A program made the translations under genes and the position numbers. A stretch of 64,000 nt of DNA, from positions 62,001 through 126,000 of the forward strand of contig NZ_LGEL01000023.1 of the NCBI RefSeq assembly GCF_001636695.1, given 5' to 3'. The stretch is from Pedobacter panaciterrae (lineage in GTDB: Bacteria; Bacteroidota; Bacteroidia; Sphingobacteriales; Sphingobacteriaceae). This document shows, piece by piece, positions 8,077 to 16,312 of this stretch (position 1 is the first letter of the stretch; each line of letters opens with the position of its first letter). Below the pieces are notes generated by a model. The model did no database searches. It was not told the origin of the DNA and was given only the letters and a program-made list of their open reading frames with translations.

Positions 8077-8308
8077 AAGATTATCAGTTAAAATGAAGTA
8101 TCCATCTCCCTACCTGTTAATGTAATAGTTTTCAGCCTAAGTACTTACGTCCAACAGCCAAGCTTTCAATTCCTCACCAACAAATATGTTCAGGACAGAA
8201 TATCGTATGAAACCATAAGTTCAGGCGCCAAAAAAAAATATCTATATTTAATAACATTGTTGTTATGTCAAACGCTTTTATCTCTAACCAATTAACACTA
8301 ATCAACTA

Positions 8309-9879
8309 ATGAAAAAAAAATCGCTCCCGCATTGCTATTTGCATTGCTATTGAACTTCATTTCATGTAAGAAAGGTGCAGATCCCACGCCACAAGAAAAT
8401 GAGAACACTGTTGGAACCGACAGTATAAGTATCCTAAAGGATGTACTTTCGCGTAACTATGGGGTAAAAATGTCTACGATCGAATATTATCCAGATGAAC
8501 AAACATTCGTAATGGAAGGCGATATGGCCGTTAGCAGAAATGCTGCCGTAACACTATCTCAGGAGAGCGCCAAGCAGCCGAAGCTTTCCTCAGTCAAGGG
8601 TTTTGCATCGGGTAAGATAAGCCAAAGAAAATCCAGTATACTTTATAATCCTAGTACTTATCCTGTTATTCGTGTAAAAAACGAATGTACGCATCCGGAA
8701 TGGCGGGAGGCGACATCGAAGGCAATATTGAATTTCAGTCATCCAACGGTAACAACAATTTCCAAAATTAGATTTGTTGAAGTCACCAGCGGAAGTTATG
8801 ATATAAGAGTTTTCGAAAGCGGCACTTCTAATTCCAGTTATGTAGCTGTTGGCGAAATGCCAGGACATTTATCGGGAATAACATGGCCAGGCGAGTATAT
8901 AAGAATCCATACAAATGCCAACAATAACACTCTGGCGTTTAAAATCCTTACGATTACCCATGAGCTTGGGCATACTATAGGTTTTCATCATACAGGTACT
9001 ACTGACGGAATATTCATAAATGATACACAATGGGATGATCCAGGGTCGTTTATGAATCCAGGTGGTACCAGCAGCTCCAGTTTCACTGGTTTTTCTAATA
9101 ATGATCTGATTGCAATGAACAGATTGTATCCGCAAACCGAATGGCAAAATACCCAGGTTCAGGGCTCGGCTGCAGTTTTGTCTGGCGGTGAGGATGATCA
9201 TTTTCTTGCGGCAGCTTTTATTCCCCGGGCAGATGGGAACAGGCTTATTAGCCAGAGGTATGGGTCTGATTGGAGTGCAAGAGTGCCAAATATATATGGA
9301 GTAAAAATGACTCAGGTATATGGGGGTATGACCTATTTTATTACTGCCGACAAGAAAATATATTTAGAAGCCTATCCAACACCTATTCAGTTGCCCGGAG
9401 AAGCAATAGATATTGCTGGTAATGTTGACGGCGTGTTGTATATTGTAAGTAATACCCCTTTGAATTCACAGGGAAATAAGATTAAGAAATGGAATGGCTC
9501 GTCGTGGATTGATTACAGGCCGGATGTTGGTGTAAAACAAATTACATTAGGCCCTGGTGTGAACGCTCTTCCTATAGCGGTAAACAATTCTGGAAATGTT
9601 GTATTCTTTAGGGATACAACTCCAATGACCCGTACAGAAATTGACGCAGTATCAATAGCCGCATGTAACTCAAAACTAGATGTTCATGGTAATCCCATTC
9701 TTTTCATTGTTGATAAAAGAGGAGCTTCTATGAATACATTTGGATATCCTATGAGACGTTGGACTGGAAATGACTGGCACCAGGTTACCGGAGCTGGTAT
9801 GACTATAGCTGTAGATGGTTCAGGCCATCCATGGCACACTACTGTCCAGGGACAGATCTGGATGAACACTAAACTTTAA
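8309..9879 (+). CDS. Secreted metzincin-type zinc metalloprotease with tectonin-like C-terminal part; frameshift in signal peptide
   Basis: The ATG at 8309 is followed by nine As and then runs out of frame to an early stop. With one more A the product would begin MKKKIAPALLFALLLNFISC, a perfect lipoprotein signal peptide joined to the long frame that is open from 8332 to 9879 (515 residues). The mature part has an N-terminal propeptide-like region (ISILKDVLSRNYGVKMSTIE), a catalytic zinc site HELGHTIGFHH (HExxHxxGxxH) and a Met-turn SFMNPGG, as in HEIGH/M12-like peptidases. The last 230 residues are Trp/Gly-rich repeats (IKKWNGSSWIDY, MRRWTGNDWHQVTG) resembling a tectonin beta-propeller. The frameshift may be a sequencing error or a switch. 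Confidence 0.8.
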
Positions 9880-9907
9880 TAAACCAGGCGATAACAACAA
9901 TTGTGGG

Positions 9908-9932
9908 AGCCGGGCGAATGCCCGGCTTTTTT
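9908..9932 (+). terminator. Intrinsic terminator after the metalloprotease
   Basis: A 7-bp GC-rich stem GCCGGGC / GCCCGGC with a GAAT loop is followed by six Ts, 29 bp after the protease stop. Confidence 0.9.
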
Positions 9933-10382
9933 CATTAGGGTTTTAGCATTCCCATATCTAATCTAAATATAGTTTTACATATCATTATTACTAGTTAAAC
10001 ATGACGAAGATACCTATGACAAGCCCCCAACTTGCGACCTGACACTAATCCGCGTTGATCAGCATACCTGAAGTCATTTCCAAATAACCAAGTCAAAGTC
10101 TTGATTGAAATTGGCCGTATCTACACTTAGAACTTTTGCACTAGGAGAATTAATACTTTCGGTAGTTCTCACGACTAAATTTATTTCCGAGAACGGTGTT
10201 TCTGAGATGCGGAGGCAGATTGGTAAAATTACCTTCAAAAAAGATCGGACTTTTGACCGATTTGAATTTAAAACACATCCCCTACGCTATACCCTTCATT
10301 TTATTGCTTTGCTTTTTTGCGTCTGCAAGCTGATGCCCAAAAGCGTGCCATAATTATTTTTTTAACCCTTAACCCAAAGATT
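9933..10382. other. Gene-free stretch ending in leader repeat copy 2
   Basis: No convincing gene. An open frame from a TTG at 10105 to 10353 has no homology-like features and runs through the repeat, so it was rejected. The last part (10270-10364) is the second copy of the 95-bp repeat and probably serves as leader of the gene at 10383. Confidence 0.5.
10270..10364 (+). repeat. 95-bp repeat, copy 2
   Basis: Second copy of the segment at 7982-8076. It ends 18 bp before the ATG at 10383, suggesting a shared 5' untranslated leader rather than an inserted gene fragment. Confidence 0.65.
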
Positions 10383-10928
10383 ATGGATTACAACAGCACT
10401 AAAAACCAGGAAATCAAAGGAAAATTCATTGACATTCATGTAAAAGCTTGTGTGACAGGTATCGTTGAATTTATATTAAAGGCGAGCTATACTTTTGATG
10501 ATGCTACTTTCAGGTATGATGAATTGGAGAACCATTGTTATTATGAGGATAATAATGGAGACCATCTTTCTGAGGAAGAAAAGGAAGAAAAACTATCTGC
10601 ATTAAATGCCCGGCTGGAGATTGCGGAGCAACAAATGATGGAAGATCCCGAAAATCCGGATAGGATTGTAGCTCACGCGTTAATTGTTGATGAGCTTTAT
10701 GAGCTGGAAAGTGCAGAGGCCCGGTATGATGAAATCTATGAATGGTGGATTGTTTCTGGTTTTCTGGCTTCAAAGCTGGAAGAACATGGCGAAATTATGC
10801 TCAATGATGGCTTTAACAGGTACTGGGGTCGGACTACCACTGGTCAGGCGATTTTGCTGGATCATGTGATCAGCAAGGTCTGTGAGGATATGGAAATCCT
10901 TCTGGGACAAAAAAACCAGTGGGTTTAG
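10383..10928 (+). CDS. Acidic hypothetical protein of mobile-element type
   Basis: A 181-residue acidic protein starting MDYNSTKNQEIKGKFIDIHV. A helical, Glu-rich middle (LSEEEKEEKLSALNARLEIA) is followed by an aromatic C-terminal half (YDEIYEWWIVSGFLASKLEE, YWGRTTTGQAILLDHVI). I recognise it only as a type of hypothetical found in accessory regions of Sphingobacteriaceae. The start at 10383 follows the repeated leader and avoids an upstream frame that reads through that leader. It has no signal peptide. Confidence 0.7.
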   Translation: MDYNSTKNQEIKGKFIDIHVKACVTGIVEFILKASYTFDDATFRYDELENHCYYEDNNGDHLSEEEKEEKLSALNARLEIAEQQMMEDPENPDRIVAHALIVDELYELESAEARYDEIYEWWIVSGFLASKLEEHGEIMLNDGFNRYWGRTTTGQAILLDHVISKVCEDMEILLGQKNQWV

Positions 10929-10972
10929 GCCATTCGCCCGGCCCTACAGTAGAAAATGAGTTACAGGTTTGC

Positions 10973-10980
10973 TACTTTTG
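10973..10980 (+). promoter_or_regulatory. Candidate -7 box for the acetyltransferase gene
   Basis: TACTTTTG matches the Bacteroidota -7 consensus TAnnTTTG. It lies 15 bp before the ATG at 10995 and downstream of an in-frame ATG at 10956, so it supports the later start. No clear -33 box was found. Confidence 0.4.
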
Positions 10981-10994
10981 TACAAAGCTTTTAT

Positions 10995-11504
10995 ATGTCC
11001 ATTCTTTATCAAAGTCATACGATTCTCCTACGCGAATTTATACCCGAACAGCAGCAAGTTTTCCTGGCGCTTTTTGAAGATGAAGAAGTCTCCCGATACA
11101 TCCCCTTGCGTTCAACAGCGGAATACCTGGAATTATTTAAAGACGCTATCGCAGACTATGGGAAAACTCCTTTAGGCAGGTGGGGAATATTCGATGCCCA
11201 AACCCGGGATTTCATAGGGATGTGCCTTGCACGAACTTTTAAATATGTTCCGGATCAGGTTGAAATTGGATATGTTCTGGCTAAGCGATACTGGGGTAAA
11301 GGTATTGCCAGCGAAGTCAGTAAAGCTTTAGTCGCTTACTGCTTTGAACATACTGAAACCAAAGCGGTGGTTGCCATTACTGATACGGAGAACATTGCAT
11401 CGCAAAAAGTACTTGAAAAAGCAGGGCTTAAGCGTTTAAAGAACCTGAAAAGAGATGATGAAGAGCTCGCTTATTTCATCATTGAACGCGCTCCGCATTT
11501 TTAG
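10995..11504 (+). CDS. GNAT-family N-acetyltransferase (RimJ/RimL-like)
   Basis: A 169-residue protein. The RimJ/RimL-like GNAT order is visible: TILLREFIPEQQQVFLAL at the start, the central strand IGMCLARTFKYVPDQVEIGY, the acetyl-CoA loop LAKRYWGKGIASEVSKALV (a Q/RxxGxG/A variant), and the terminal NIASQKVLEKAGLKRL. Such enzymes transfer an acetyl group to an amine of a small molecule or a protein N-terminus; the substrate is unknown. I chose the ATG at 10995 because the family normally starts a few residues before the LLRE strand. It converges on the AlkB gene. Confidence 0.88.
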   Translation: MSILYQSHTILLREFIPEQQQVFLALFEDEEVSRYIPLRSTAEYLELFKDAIADYGKTPLGRWGIFDAQTRDFIGMCLARTFKYVPDQVEIGYVLAKRYWGKGIASEVSKALVAYCFEHTETKAVVAITDTENIASQKVLEKAGLKRLKNLKRDDEELAYFIIERAPHF

Positions 11505-11550
11505 CCTATAAACAGGTCAATAAAGCAAGTTTTATCACGTGCTTTGCGGA

Positions 11551-12159
11551 TTACATCACCACTCTAAAGGTCAGGTTCAGCCTGGGTCTCATTGGTCTGA
11601 GGGACTTGGCTATCCGATGCTCCCAGTCTGCCTGCAAATTTCCTTTCATGATCATTAAGGCCCCACTCTCGAGCTTAATGGAATACTTCTGTCTATGGTC
11701 CTGTTTCTTACGGATATCAAAGCACCTTACCTGCCCGAAACTCACTGAAGCAATCACCGGATGTGTACCTAAAGCCTGCTCATTGTCACTGTGCCAGGCT
11801 ACCGAATCGTTACCGTCCCGGTAATAATTCAGCAACACGCTGTTAAACTTAAGCCCGGCTATCGCCTCTACCTTATCCTTAATCAGCAGCAATTCCAGTG
11901 TCCAGGAATTAGGTTTGGATCTTCGTAAAGAAGTATAATCATAGGTTTCCGGATCGGCATACCATGCCGTTAGCCGTGGTGTGATCACCTCTTTATCATA
12001 CATCTTAACCACGCGTTGTTGCCATGGAGATTCCCGGATCAGCTTTTGGAGCAAAAACTCACTTTCTCTTTCACCAAATAAACCAGGATGGTATTCCAAT
12101 AACTCAGCCGGTAAACCCGGACTCTGTCCCTGCTCCGCAAAAAAACTCAACTGTTCCAT
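11551..12159 (-). CDS. AlkB-like Fe(II)/2-oxoglutarate DNA dealkylase
   Basis: A 202-residue protein with the 2OG-Fe(II) oxygenase signature of the ALKBH2/3-like AlkB branch: iron ligands HxD in AWHSDNE (about residue 121), the distal His in WEHRIAKS (about 183), and the 2-oxoglutarate-binding Arg pair in RPRLNLTFR. LKFNSVLLNYYRDGNDSV and SFGQVRCFDIR are also family-typical. It oxidatively removes alkyl groups from damaged bases in the cytoplasm. It is the second gene of a minus-strand run, 2 bp after the 12162-12623 gene, downstream of palindromic boxes at 13204-13252 that suggest damage control. Confidence 0.92.
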   Translation of the reverse strand: MEQLSFFAEQGQSPGLPAELLEYHPGLFGERESEFLLQKLIRESPWQQRVVKMYDKEVITPRLTAWYADPETYDYTSLRRSKPNSWTLELLLIKDKVEAIAGLKFNSVLLNYYRDGNDSVAWHSDNEQALGTHPVIASVSFGQVRCFDIRKKQDHRQKYSIKLESGALMIMKGNLQADWEHRIAKSLRPMRPRLNLTFRVVM

Positions 12160-12161
12160 TT

Positions 12162-12623
12162 CTATTTACCAGGAAAACCGTTATTTACAAAAACCTCAAA
12201 ATCTTCCGACATCCCTGCATTATATACACGGAAAAGGATCTGCCACTCATCCTTGACCAATAGTGCTATAGAGCCCTTGAACAGCTTCTCAAAACGTTCA
12301 AAACAAATCTCCGGTTTACACACCAGCAGGTACTGCGTATCACTTTGTACAATTACTTCCTGCACATAGGTTTCCCAATGCATTTTTAGGTCTGAAGGTA
12401 AATGATGGAAGTGCTGCTCTTCAATCAGTTTTGCAAGACCACGAAGTAAACCCTCAGGCACTTCGGTTTCTGCACGCAGATTCCATAAACCATACTGTTT
12501 TTCCATCCTGCCGATCAGCTCGTCACCTACCACAACCTGCCAGGGCTCTCCAGGATTAAACTGGATCACCTGGTAAACAGCTTTCTCTTCCTTCACTTCT
12601 AAAAAATAAGTCAGTTCAATCAT
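12162..12623 (-). CDS. Hypothetical protein coupled to AlkB
   Basis: A 153-residue protein beginning MIELTYFLEVKEEKAVYQVI; an in-frame ATG two codons earlier is the alternative. It has mixed alpha/beta composition (FNPGEPWQVVVGDELIGRM, QYLLVCKPEICFERFEKLFK) and no membrane segment. No domain is recognised. Only 2 bp separate it from the AlkB start, so the two are almost certainly cotranscribed and may act in the same repair response. Confidence 0.7.
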   Translation of the reverse strand: MIELTYFLEVKEEKAVYQVIQFNPGEPWQVVVGDELIGRMEKQYGLWNLRAETEVPEGLLRGLAKLIEEQHFHHLPSDLKMHWETYVQEVIVQSDTQYLLVCKPEICFERFEKLFKGSIALLVKDEWQILFRVYNAGMSEDFEVFVNNGFPGK

Positions 12624-12719
12624 CTCCAAAATTTAACGTCAAAAAATAAACTTCTATCCTCTAATACCGGGGTTCGAAAATCCCCAAATGTGGGTTGAAA
12701 TATCAAAACCCCTTTTAAA

Positions 12720-13175
12720 TCATTCCATGGATTTACCGGAATCTTCCACCATGATGTTCTGTCCTTTATCAAAAGTCTTTCCTCCTAAACGAAAGTAGTA
12801 ACGGTAACTATTCCCATCAAAACCAATCTCTCTGGTGAAATCCAGTAGCAATGGTTTCAGTAAGGCCATAAACTTCAGACAATAAGCCTCAAAATCCGGT
12901 TCAACAAACCTGGTCCTGTAAGCTTCAGAGAATTCAATCAGGTTGAAGTAAATGCCATCGGTCTTATTCTCTACAAAACGCTTCCGGTTAAAAATATGAC
13001 TCCGCAATTTGGGATTCAAACGGATAAAGTTTAAGATTTTTTCATTGAGCAAATTCACCACGTCCCTGTAGTCCTGCTCAAAGTAAGCTTGCTGAACAGG
13101 CGCTGGTCGATAAGTGCTGTTGTACTGCTGAAAATTGCTTCGCCTTTCATCAGTTCCCCGATCTGGTCTTCCCAT
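12720..13175 (-). CDS. Hypothetical protein at the head of the AlkB operon
   Basis: A 151-residue basic protein. A disordered N-terminus (MGRPDRGTDERRSNFQQYNS) precedes helical and strand segments (FEAYCLKFMALLKPLLLDFT, NSYRYYFRLGGKTFDKGQ). No known domain is recognised. It is 96 bp before the next gene of the same strand and directly follows the inverted-repeat boxes at 13204-13252, so it is the probable first gene of the transcript. Confidence 0.65.
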   Translation of the reverse strand: MGRPDRGTDERRSNFQQYNSTYRPAPVQQAYFEQDYRDVVNLLNEKILNFIRLNPKLRSHIFNRKRFVENKTDGIYFNLIEFSEAYRTRFVEPDFEAYCLKFMALLKPLLLDFTREIGFDGNSYRYYFRLGGKTFDKGQNIMVEDSGKSME

Positions 13176-13203
13176 GGTACTTTAGATTAATCAGACAAAT
13201 TTA

Positions 13204-13252
13204 TACTAATATTTTTAGTATTTTAAATTTATTCCGCTTTATATTTTTAGTA
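13204..13252 (-). promoter_or_regulatory. Palindromic operator and half-site before the AlkB operon
   Basis: 13204-13220 is a dyad TACTAA-TATTT-TTAGTA with 6-bp perfect arms. The right half with spacer recurs at 13241-13252 (ATATTTTTAGTA), inside a looser palindrome GCTTT...AAAGC. Both lie within 80 bp of the first gene start (13175). A LexA-like or XRE-S24 regulator is plausible for a dealkylation-repair operon, but none is encoded here. Confidence 0.55.
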
Positions 13253-13420
13253 CAAAGCAGGGTGCTTCTTTAGACAGCAAATACCTGAATTCCATTTATT
13301 TTTTTATTTTCGGCGCAGATCTATATTTGAACCAACTATGCGTACTGATTTCAGTTCCCCTTTTTACACAGAAAATAAACAGGCCAACATCCGGAAAGTC
13401 AACCTTCTTCATGACTTCCA

Positions 13421-13966
13421 ATGCTGAAGCCCATTTTCCTGGAAAACGACAAATTACTGATCCATCCTTTTAGACCTGAAGACCTGCTAAGATTTGAGCA
13501 ATTGACCCGGGACATCTTTAGTATTTTATCAGACGACCACACCTTGAAATTCATCCCCGGCAAACGACTGCATAGTCTGGAAGAAGCCGCTGTTTTTTTA
13601 AGAACCATGGTCATCAATTACCATACAGGGCTGAACTACATTCATTTCATTACCGATAAGCGGCTGAATAAAGTAGTCGGAATAATTGACCTGATTTCTC
13701 CTGCTATAGCGAAAGCCCATTACGATATCGACCATTATCCGTTTTTTATTGAATTTTACCTCAGTGGATTTGCCAGTGGCTGTTACATCATGACCGAGAT
13801 CCTCCCGGCGGTAATTGATGACTTACTCCGGCAAGGCATTCCCAGTATCGGAGCCGTAGTCGACCGTAAAAACATTGCCGCGAGAAAAGTACTAGAAAAG
13901 GCGCAGTTTACTTACAGGGAACCTTTTGATGCAGTGCAGGATTTCTATGAAACGCTAAAGGCTTAA
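13421..13966 (+). CDS. GNAT-family N-acetyltransferase
   Basis: A 181-residue protein with RimJ/RimL-like order: KLLIHPFRPEDLLRFEQL near the N-terminus, the central strand NKVVGIIDLISPAIAKA, and the terminal DRKNIAARKVLEKAQFTY that closes the acetyl-CoA site. The pyrophosphate-binding loop is degenerate (SGFASGCYIMTEILPAV instead of RGxGxA), so acetyl-CoA binding may be altered. The substrate is unknown. It diverges from the AlkB operon; the 245-bp space between them holds the palindromic boxes. Confidence 0.8.
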   Translation: MLKPIFLENDKLLIHPFRPEDLLRFEQLTRDIFSILSDDHTLKFIPGKRLHSLEEAAVFLRTMVINYHTGLNYIHFITDKRLNKVVGIIDLISPAIAKAHYDIDHYPFFIEFYLSGFASGCYIMTEILPAVIDDLLRQGIPSIGAVVDRKNIAARKVLEKAQFTYREPFDAVQDFYETLKA

Positions 13967-14054
13967 GCTTTTTTATACGGTAATAATCCGGGTCGATTAT
14001 TAACTGCTGCTCTAAATTAATAGAAATTTATTACAAATTTAGGATTAAACAAAC

Positions 14055-14106
14055 ACTTGTAGCACCTACAAGTTTAGCGTCCCTTATCTTAACAGACGGA
14101 CGCTAA
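14055..14106. repeat. Two adjacent perfect inverted repeats
   Basis: ACTTGTAG-CAC-CTACAAGT (14055-14073) is followed directly by TTAGCGTCC / GGACGCTAA (14074-14106, 15-nt loop). Stems are 8 and 9 bp. They lie 89 bp after the acetyltransferase stop and could be a compound terminator or the scar of a mobile element. Confidence 0.5.
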
Positions 14107-14154
14107 TAGCACAACTATAGCTGAACTCAGGAGTTGAAGGCCATACCCTGAACC

Positions 14155-14213
14155 GACACGCTCAACAAAAACTCTGACTTTTTAAACAAAGTAAATTGAC
14201 ACGCTAAACAAAA
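14155..14213 (+). promoter_or_regulatory. Direct-repeat candidate AraC operators
   Basis: GACACGCTCAACAAAA (14155-14170) and GACACGCTAAACAAAA (14198-14213) differ by one base and are 43 bp apart, about four helical turns. They lie upstream of the promoter-like box at 14234 and the SDR gene. AraC-family activators bind tandem direct repeats, and an AraC gene follows the SDR gene. Confidence 0.6.
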
Positions 14214-14233
14214 CCTGCCTTTGCTTGGCCGCC

Positions 14234-14241
14234 TACATTTG
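14234..14241 (+). promoter_or_regulatory. Candidate -7 box for the SDR gene
   Basis: TACATTTG fits TAnnTTTG and lies 26 bp before the ATG at 14268. No good -33 box is seen, which would fit an activator-dependent promoter. Confidence 0.5.
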
Positions 14242-14267
14242 TCCTATAACATTTAATCAAAAACAAA

Positions 14268-15287
14268 ATGGAAAAGAACAATGATCAAGGCGCATTACAA
14301 CACCCACTGGGCTCAGGTTTTAGCGCGATCTCAACAGCAACAGAAGTCATCAAAGGCATAGACCTTACAGGAAAGATCGCCATCGTCACCGGTGGTAACG
14401 CAGGCATCGGCCTGGAAACCACAAAAGTACTGGCAGCAGCTGGCGCAACGGTGATCGTACCTGCAAGGGATATTGAAAAAGCAAGGAAAAACCTGGAAGG
14501 CATTCCAAACGTGGAAATCGAGGCAATGGATCTTTCCAGGCCCGAAACCATTGATGCGTTCGCTGAAAAATTCCTCGCATCCGGTAGGCCGCTACATTTA
14601 TTGATCAACAATGCAGGAATCATGTGGGTGCCTTTGCAGAGAGACAGCCGCGGTTTCGAATCACAGCTATCCACCAATTACTTTGGACAATTCCAGTTAG
14701 TGGCAAGATTATGGCCGGCACTAAAAAACGCCAATGGGGCACGCGTTGTCAATGTTTCCTCAATGGGGCACCACATGGCACCCTTTAATTTCGACGATCC
14801 AAACTTCCAGCGCAGGGAATATCAGACGCTTCTTGGATACGGACAGTCAAAAACAGCCAGCAACCTTTTTGCACTGGAACTGGATAACCGCGCAAAAGCG
14901 TATCAGGTAAGGGCCTACTCCCTGCATCCTGGCTCTATTGCCGGAACAGAACTCGCCAGGGATGCCGATATGGAACTGTTCAAACAGATGGGCTTTTTTG
15001 ATGATAACGGAAACATGCGCCCAGAAATTTTGGCCAGCTTAAAAAACATTCCACAGGGTGCTGCAACTTCCGTTTGGGCCGCTACCAGTCCATTGCTCAA
15101 CAACGTCGGCGGGGTTTACTGCGAAGATGCCGATATCGCTGAACTGCTATCGGAAGATGCCGCTATCCAAACCAGCGCTAAACTGCACCAAAGCGGTGTA
15201 ATGGACTATTCATTAGACGAGAGCAGCGCTAAAAAACTGTGGGACTTAACCGAGGAAATGACAGGCATTGAATTTAAGGTAAACTAG
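14268..15287 (+). CDS. Short-chain dehydrogenase/reductase
   Basis: A 339-residue NAD(P)-dependent oxidoreductase of the retinol-dehydrogenase-like SDR group. Visible are the Rossmann glycine motif VTGGNAGIGLETTK (about 40-53), the NNAG motif in HLLINNAGIMWV, the catalytic Ser in VVNVSSMGHH, and YGQSK (YxxxK). The length is slightly above the classical 250-300 because of a 30-residue N-terminal lead. The substrate is unknown; oxidation or reduction of an alcohol or ketone is expected in the cytoplasm. SDR and AraC genes often sit side by side in this family of bacteria, with the regulator controlling the dehydrogenase. Base composition is more GC-rich than the surroundings. Confidence 0.92.
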   Translation: MEKNNDQGALQHPLGSGFSAISTATEVIKGIDLTGKIAIVTGGNAGIGLETTKVLAAAGATVIVPARDIEKARKNLEGIPNVEIEAMDLSRPETIDAFAEKFLASGRPLHLLINNAGIMWVPLQRDSRGFESQLSTNYFGQFQLVARLWPALKNANGARVVNVSSMGHHMAPFNFDDPNFQRREYQTLLGYGQSKTASNLFALELDNRAKAYQVRAYSLHPGSIAGTELARDADMELFKQMGFFDDNGNMRPEILASLKNIPQGAATSVWAATSPLLNNVGGVYCEDADIAELLSEDAAIQTSAKLHQSGVMDYSLDESSAKKLWDLTEEMTGIEFKVN

Positions 15288-15290
15288 GGC

Positions 15291-15347
15291 ATAAAAAACT
15301 TAAAAGGAAAAACCGCCCTGATTACGGGCGGTAACAGTGGAATCTAA
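15291..15347 (+). pseudogene. Remnant of a second SDR gene N-terminus
   Basis: Between the SDR and AraC genes, one frame reads KNLKGKTALITGGNSGI and then stops. This is the cofactor-binding start of an SDR (TGGNSGI). The rest of the gene is absent, and the remnant ends in a tandem GGAATCTAAT direct repeat (15339-15358), which suggests a deletion between short repeats. The same bases can fold as ACCGCCC / GGGCGGT, so they may also slow transcription. Confidence 0.65.
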
Positions 15348-15381
15348 TGGAATCTAATCAAAAACCGATAACTTTATCACA

Positions 15382-16185
15382 ATGGAACATATATCCAAAT
15401 ACCTGACCAGGGACATCAAGCTTTCCAGCTACGAGGACAAGCTGTTCAAATCCGACCTGATGTTTAATGACCACATGCTGGTATGGTTCATTTCAGGAGA
15501 AACCAGGATCATACAGGCTGAAACTACCTTCAGTTTCAAGACAGGGGATATTTTCCTCATCCCCAGGAACGAACTGGCCACCATCATCAACTATCCGAAA
15601 AACGGATTGCCACATAAGACCGTGGTGATGCACCTGTCCACAGAGCGGCTTAAGAAGTTCTATGAAAAAACCGAACATCAAAAGAAAACACAGCCCCAGC
15701 AGAAAATCTACCGTTTCAGCAACCACCCGTTACTGGAAAGCTGCCTGGCATCACTAATCCCCTATTTTGATGTGGAAAGTGAATTTCCGGAAAGCCTGGC
15801 CACGCTAAAAATTGAAGAGGCGATCAACATCCTGAGGCTCATCGATCCCAGCGTGGACAGTGTCCTTGCCAACTTTGATGTTCCGGGCAAAATCGACCTG
15901 ATCGACTTCATGCAACGCAACTTTATGTTCAACATGTCCCTGGAAAAACTGGGTTACCTGACCGGACGGAGCCTGTCCACCTTCAACCGGGATTTTAAAA
16001 AACTGTTCCAAACCACTCCCCGGAAGTGGCTGACCGATAAAAGGCTGGAACTGGCTTATTATCAGCTGGCAGAGAAAAAGAAAAAACCGAGCGAGATTTA
16101 CCTGGAAGTCGGTTTTGAAGACCTTTCCCATTTTTCCTTTATTTTCAAAAAGAAATATGGGATTTCTCCCAATCAGCTCCACTAA
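15382..16185 (+). CDS. AraC-family transcriptional regulator
   Basis: A 267-residue protein. The N-terminal 150 residues are a cupin-like sensing domain (HMLVWFISGETRIIQAETTF, KTGDIFLIPRNELATII). The last 95 residues contain both AraC helix-turn-helix motifs: LGYLTGRSLSTFNRDFKKLF and PSEIYLEVGFEDLSHFSFIF, ending KKKYGISPNQLH. It probably controls the SDR gene 94 bp upstream, through the direct repeats at 14155-14213. The effector is unknown. Codon use is relatively GC-rich, like the SDR gene, so the pair probably moved together. Confidence 0.92.
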   Translation: MEHISKYLTRDIKLSSYEDKLFKSDLMFNDHMLVWFISGETRIIQAETTFSFKTGDIFLIPRNELATIINYPKNGLPHKTVVMHLSTERLKKFYEKTEHQKKTQPQQKIYRFSNHPLLESCLASLIPYFDVESEFPESLATLKIEEAINILRLIDPSVDSVLANFDVPGKIDLIDFMQRNFMFNMSLEKLGYLTGRSLSTFNRDFKKLFQTTPRKWLTDKRLELAYYQLAEKKKKPSEIYLEVGFEDLSHFSFIFKKKYGISPNQLH

Positions 16186-16312
16186 ATAGCTAATGATAAA
16201 AGCTTACAACATCGAACCGCCTTACTATTGAAATGTTTGAAATTATCTACGTGAAAAACAAAGAATTAGAAAGAAAAAAGGGCAAAAGACTATTCGTCAT
16301 TGCGATAGGTAA

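Larger units (their letters stand above)
7788..8308. other. Gene-free stretch with inverted repeat and leader repeat
   Basis: This 521-bp stretch contains the long inverted repeat at 7942-8050 and the first copy of a 95-bp repeat (7982-8076). A 22-codon open frame (8003-8071; starts MSFILLLCFFAAASRC) lies inside the repeat. A short ATG frame at 8094 stops after 10 codons, which may be what remains of a gene that once followed this leader. Nothing else is visible. Confidence 0.5.

Noticed and set aside
10105-10353. 82-codon plus-strand frame from a TTG
   Set aside because: It runs through the 95-bp leader repeat, has no protein-like pattern, and copy 1 of the repeat does not keep the same frame open.
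12668-12684. tRNA T-arm-like GGGGTTCGAAAATCCCC
   Set aside because: The loop is the wrong size and no acceptor, D or anticodon arms are found around it; it is a small hairpin between two same-strand genes.
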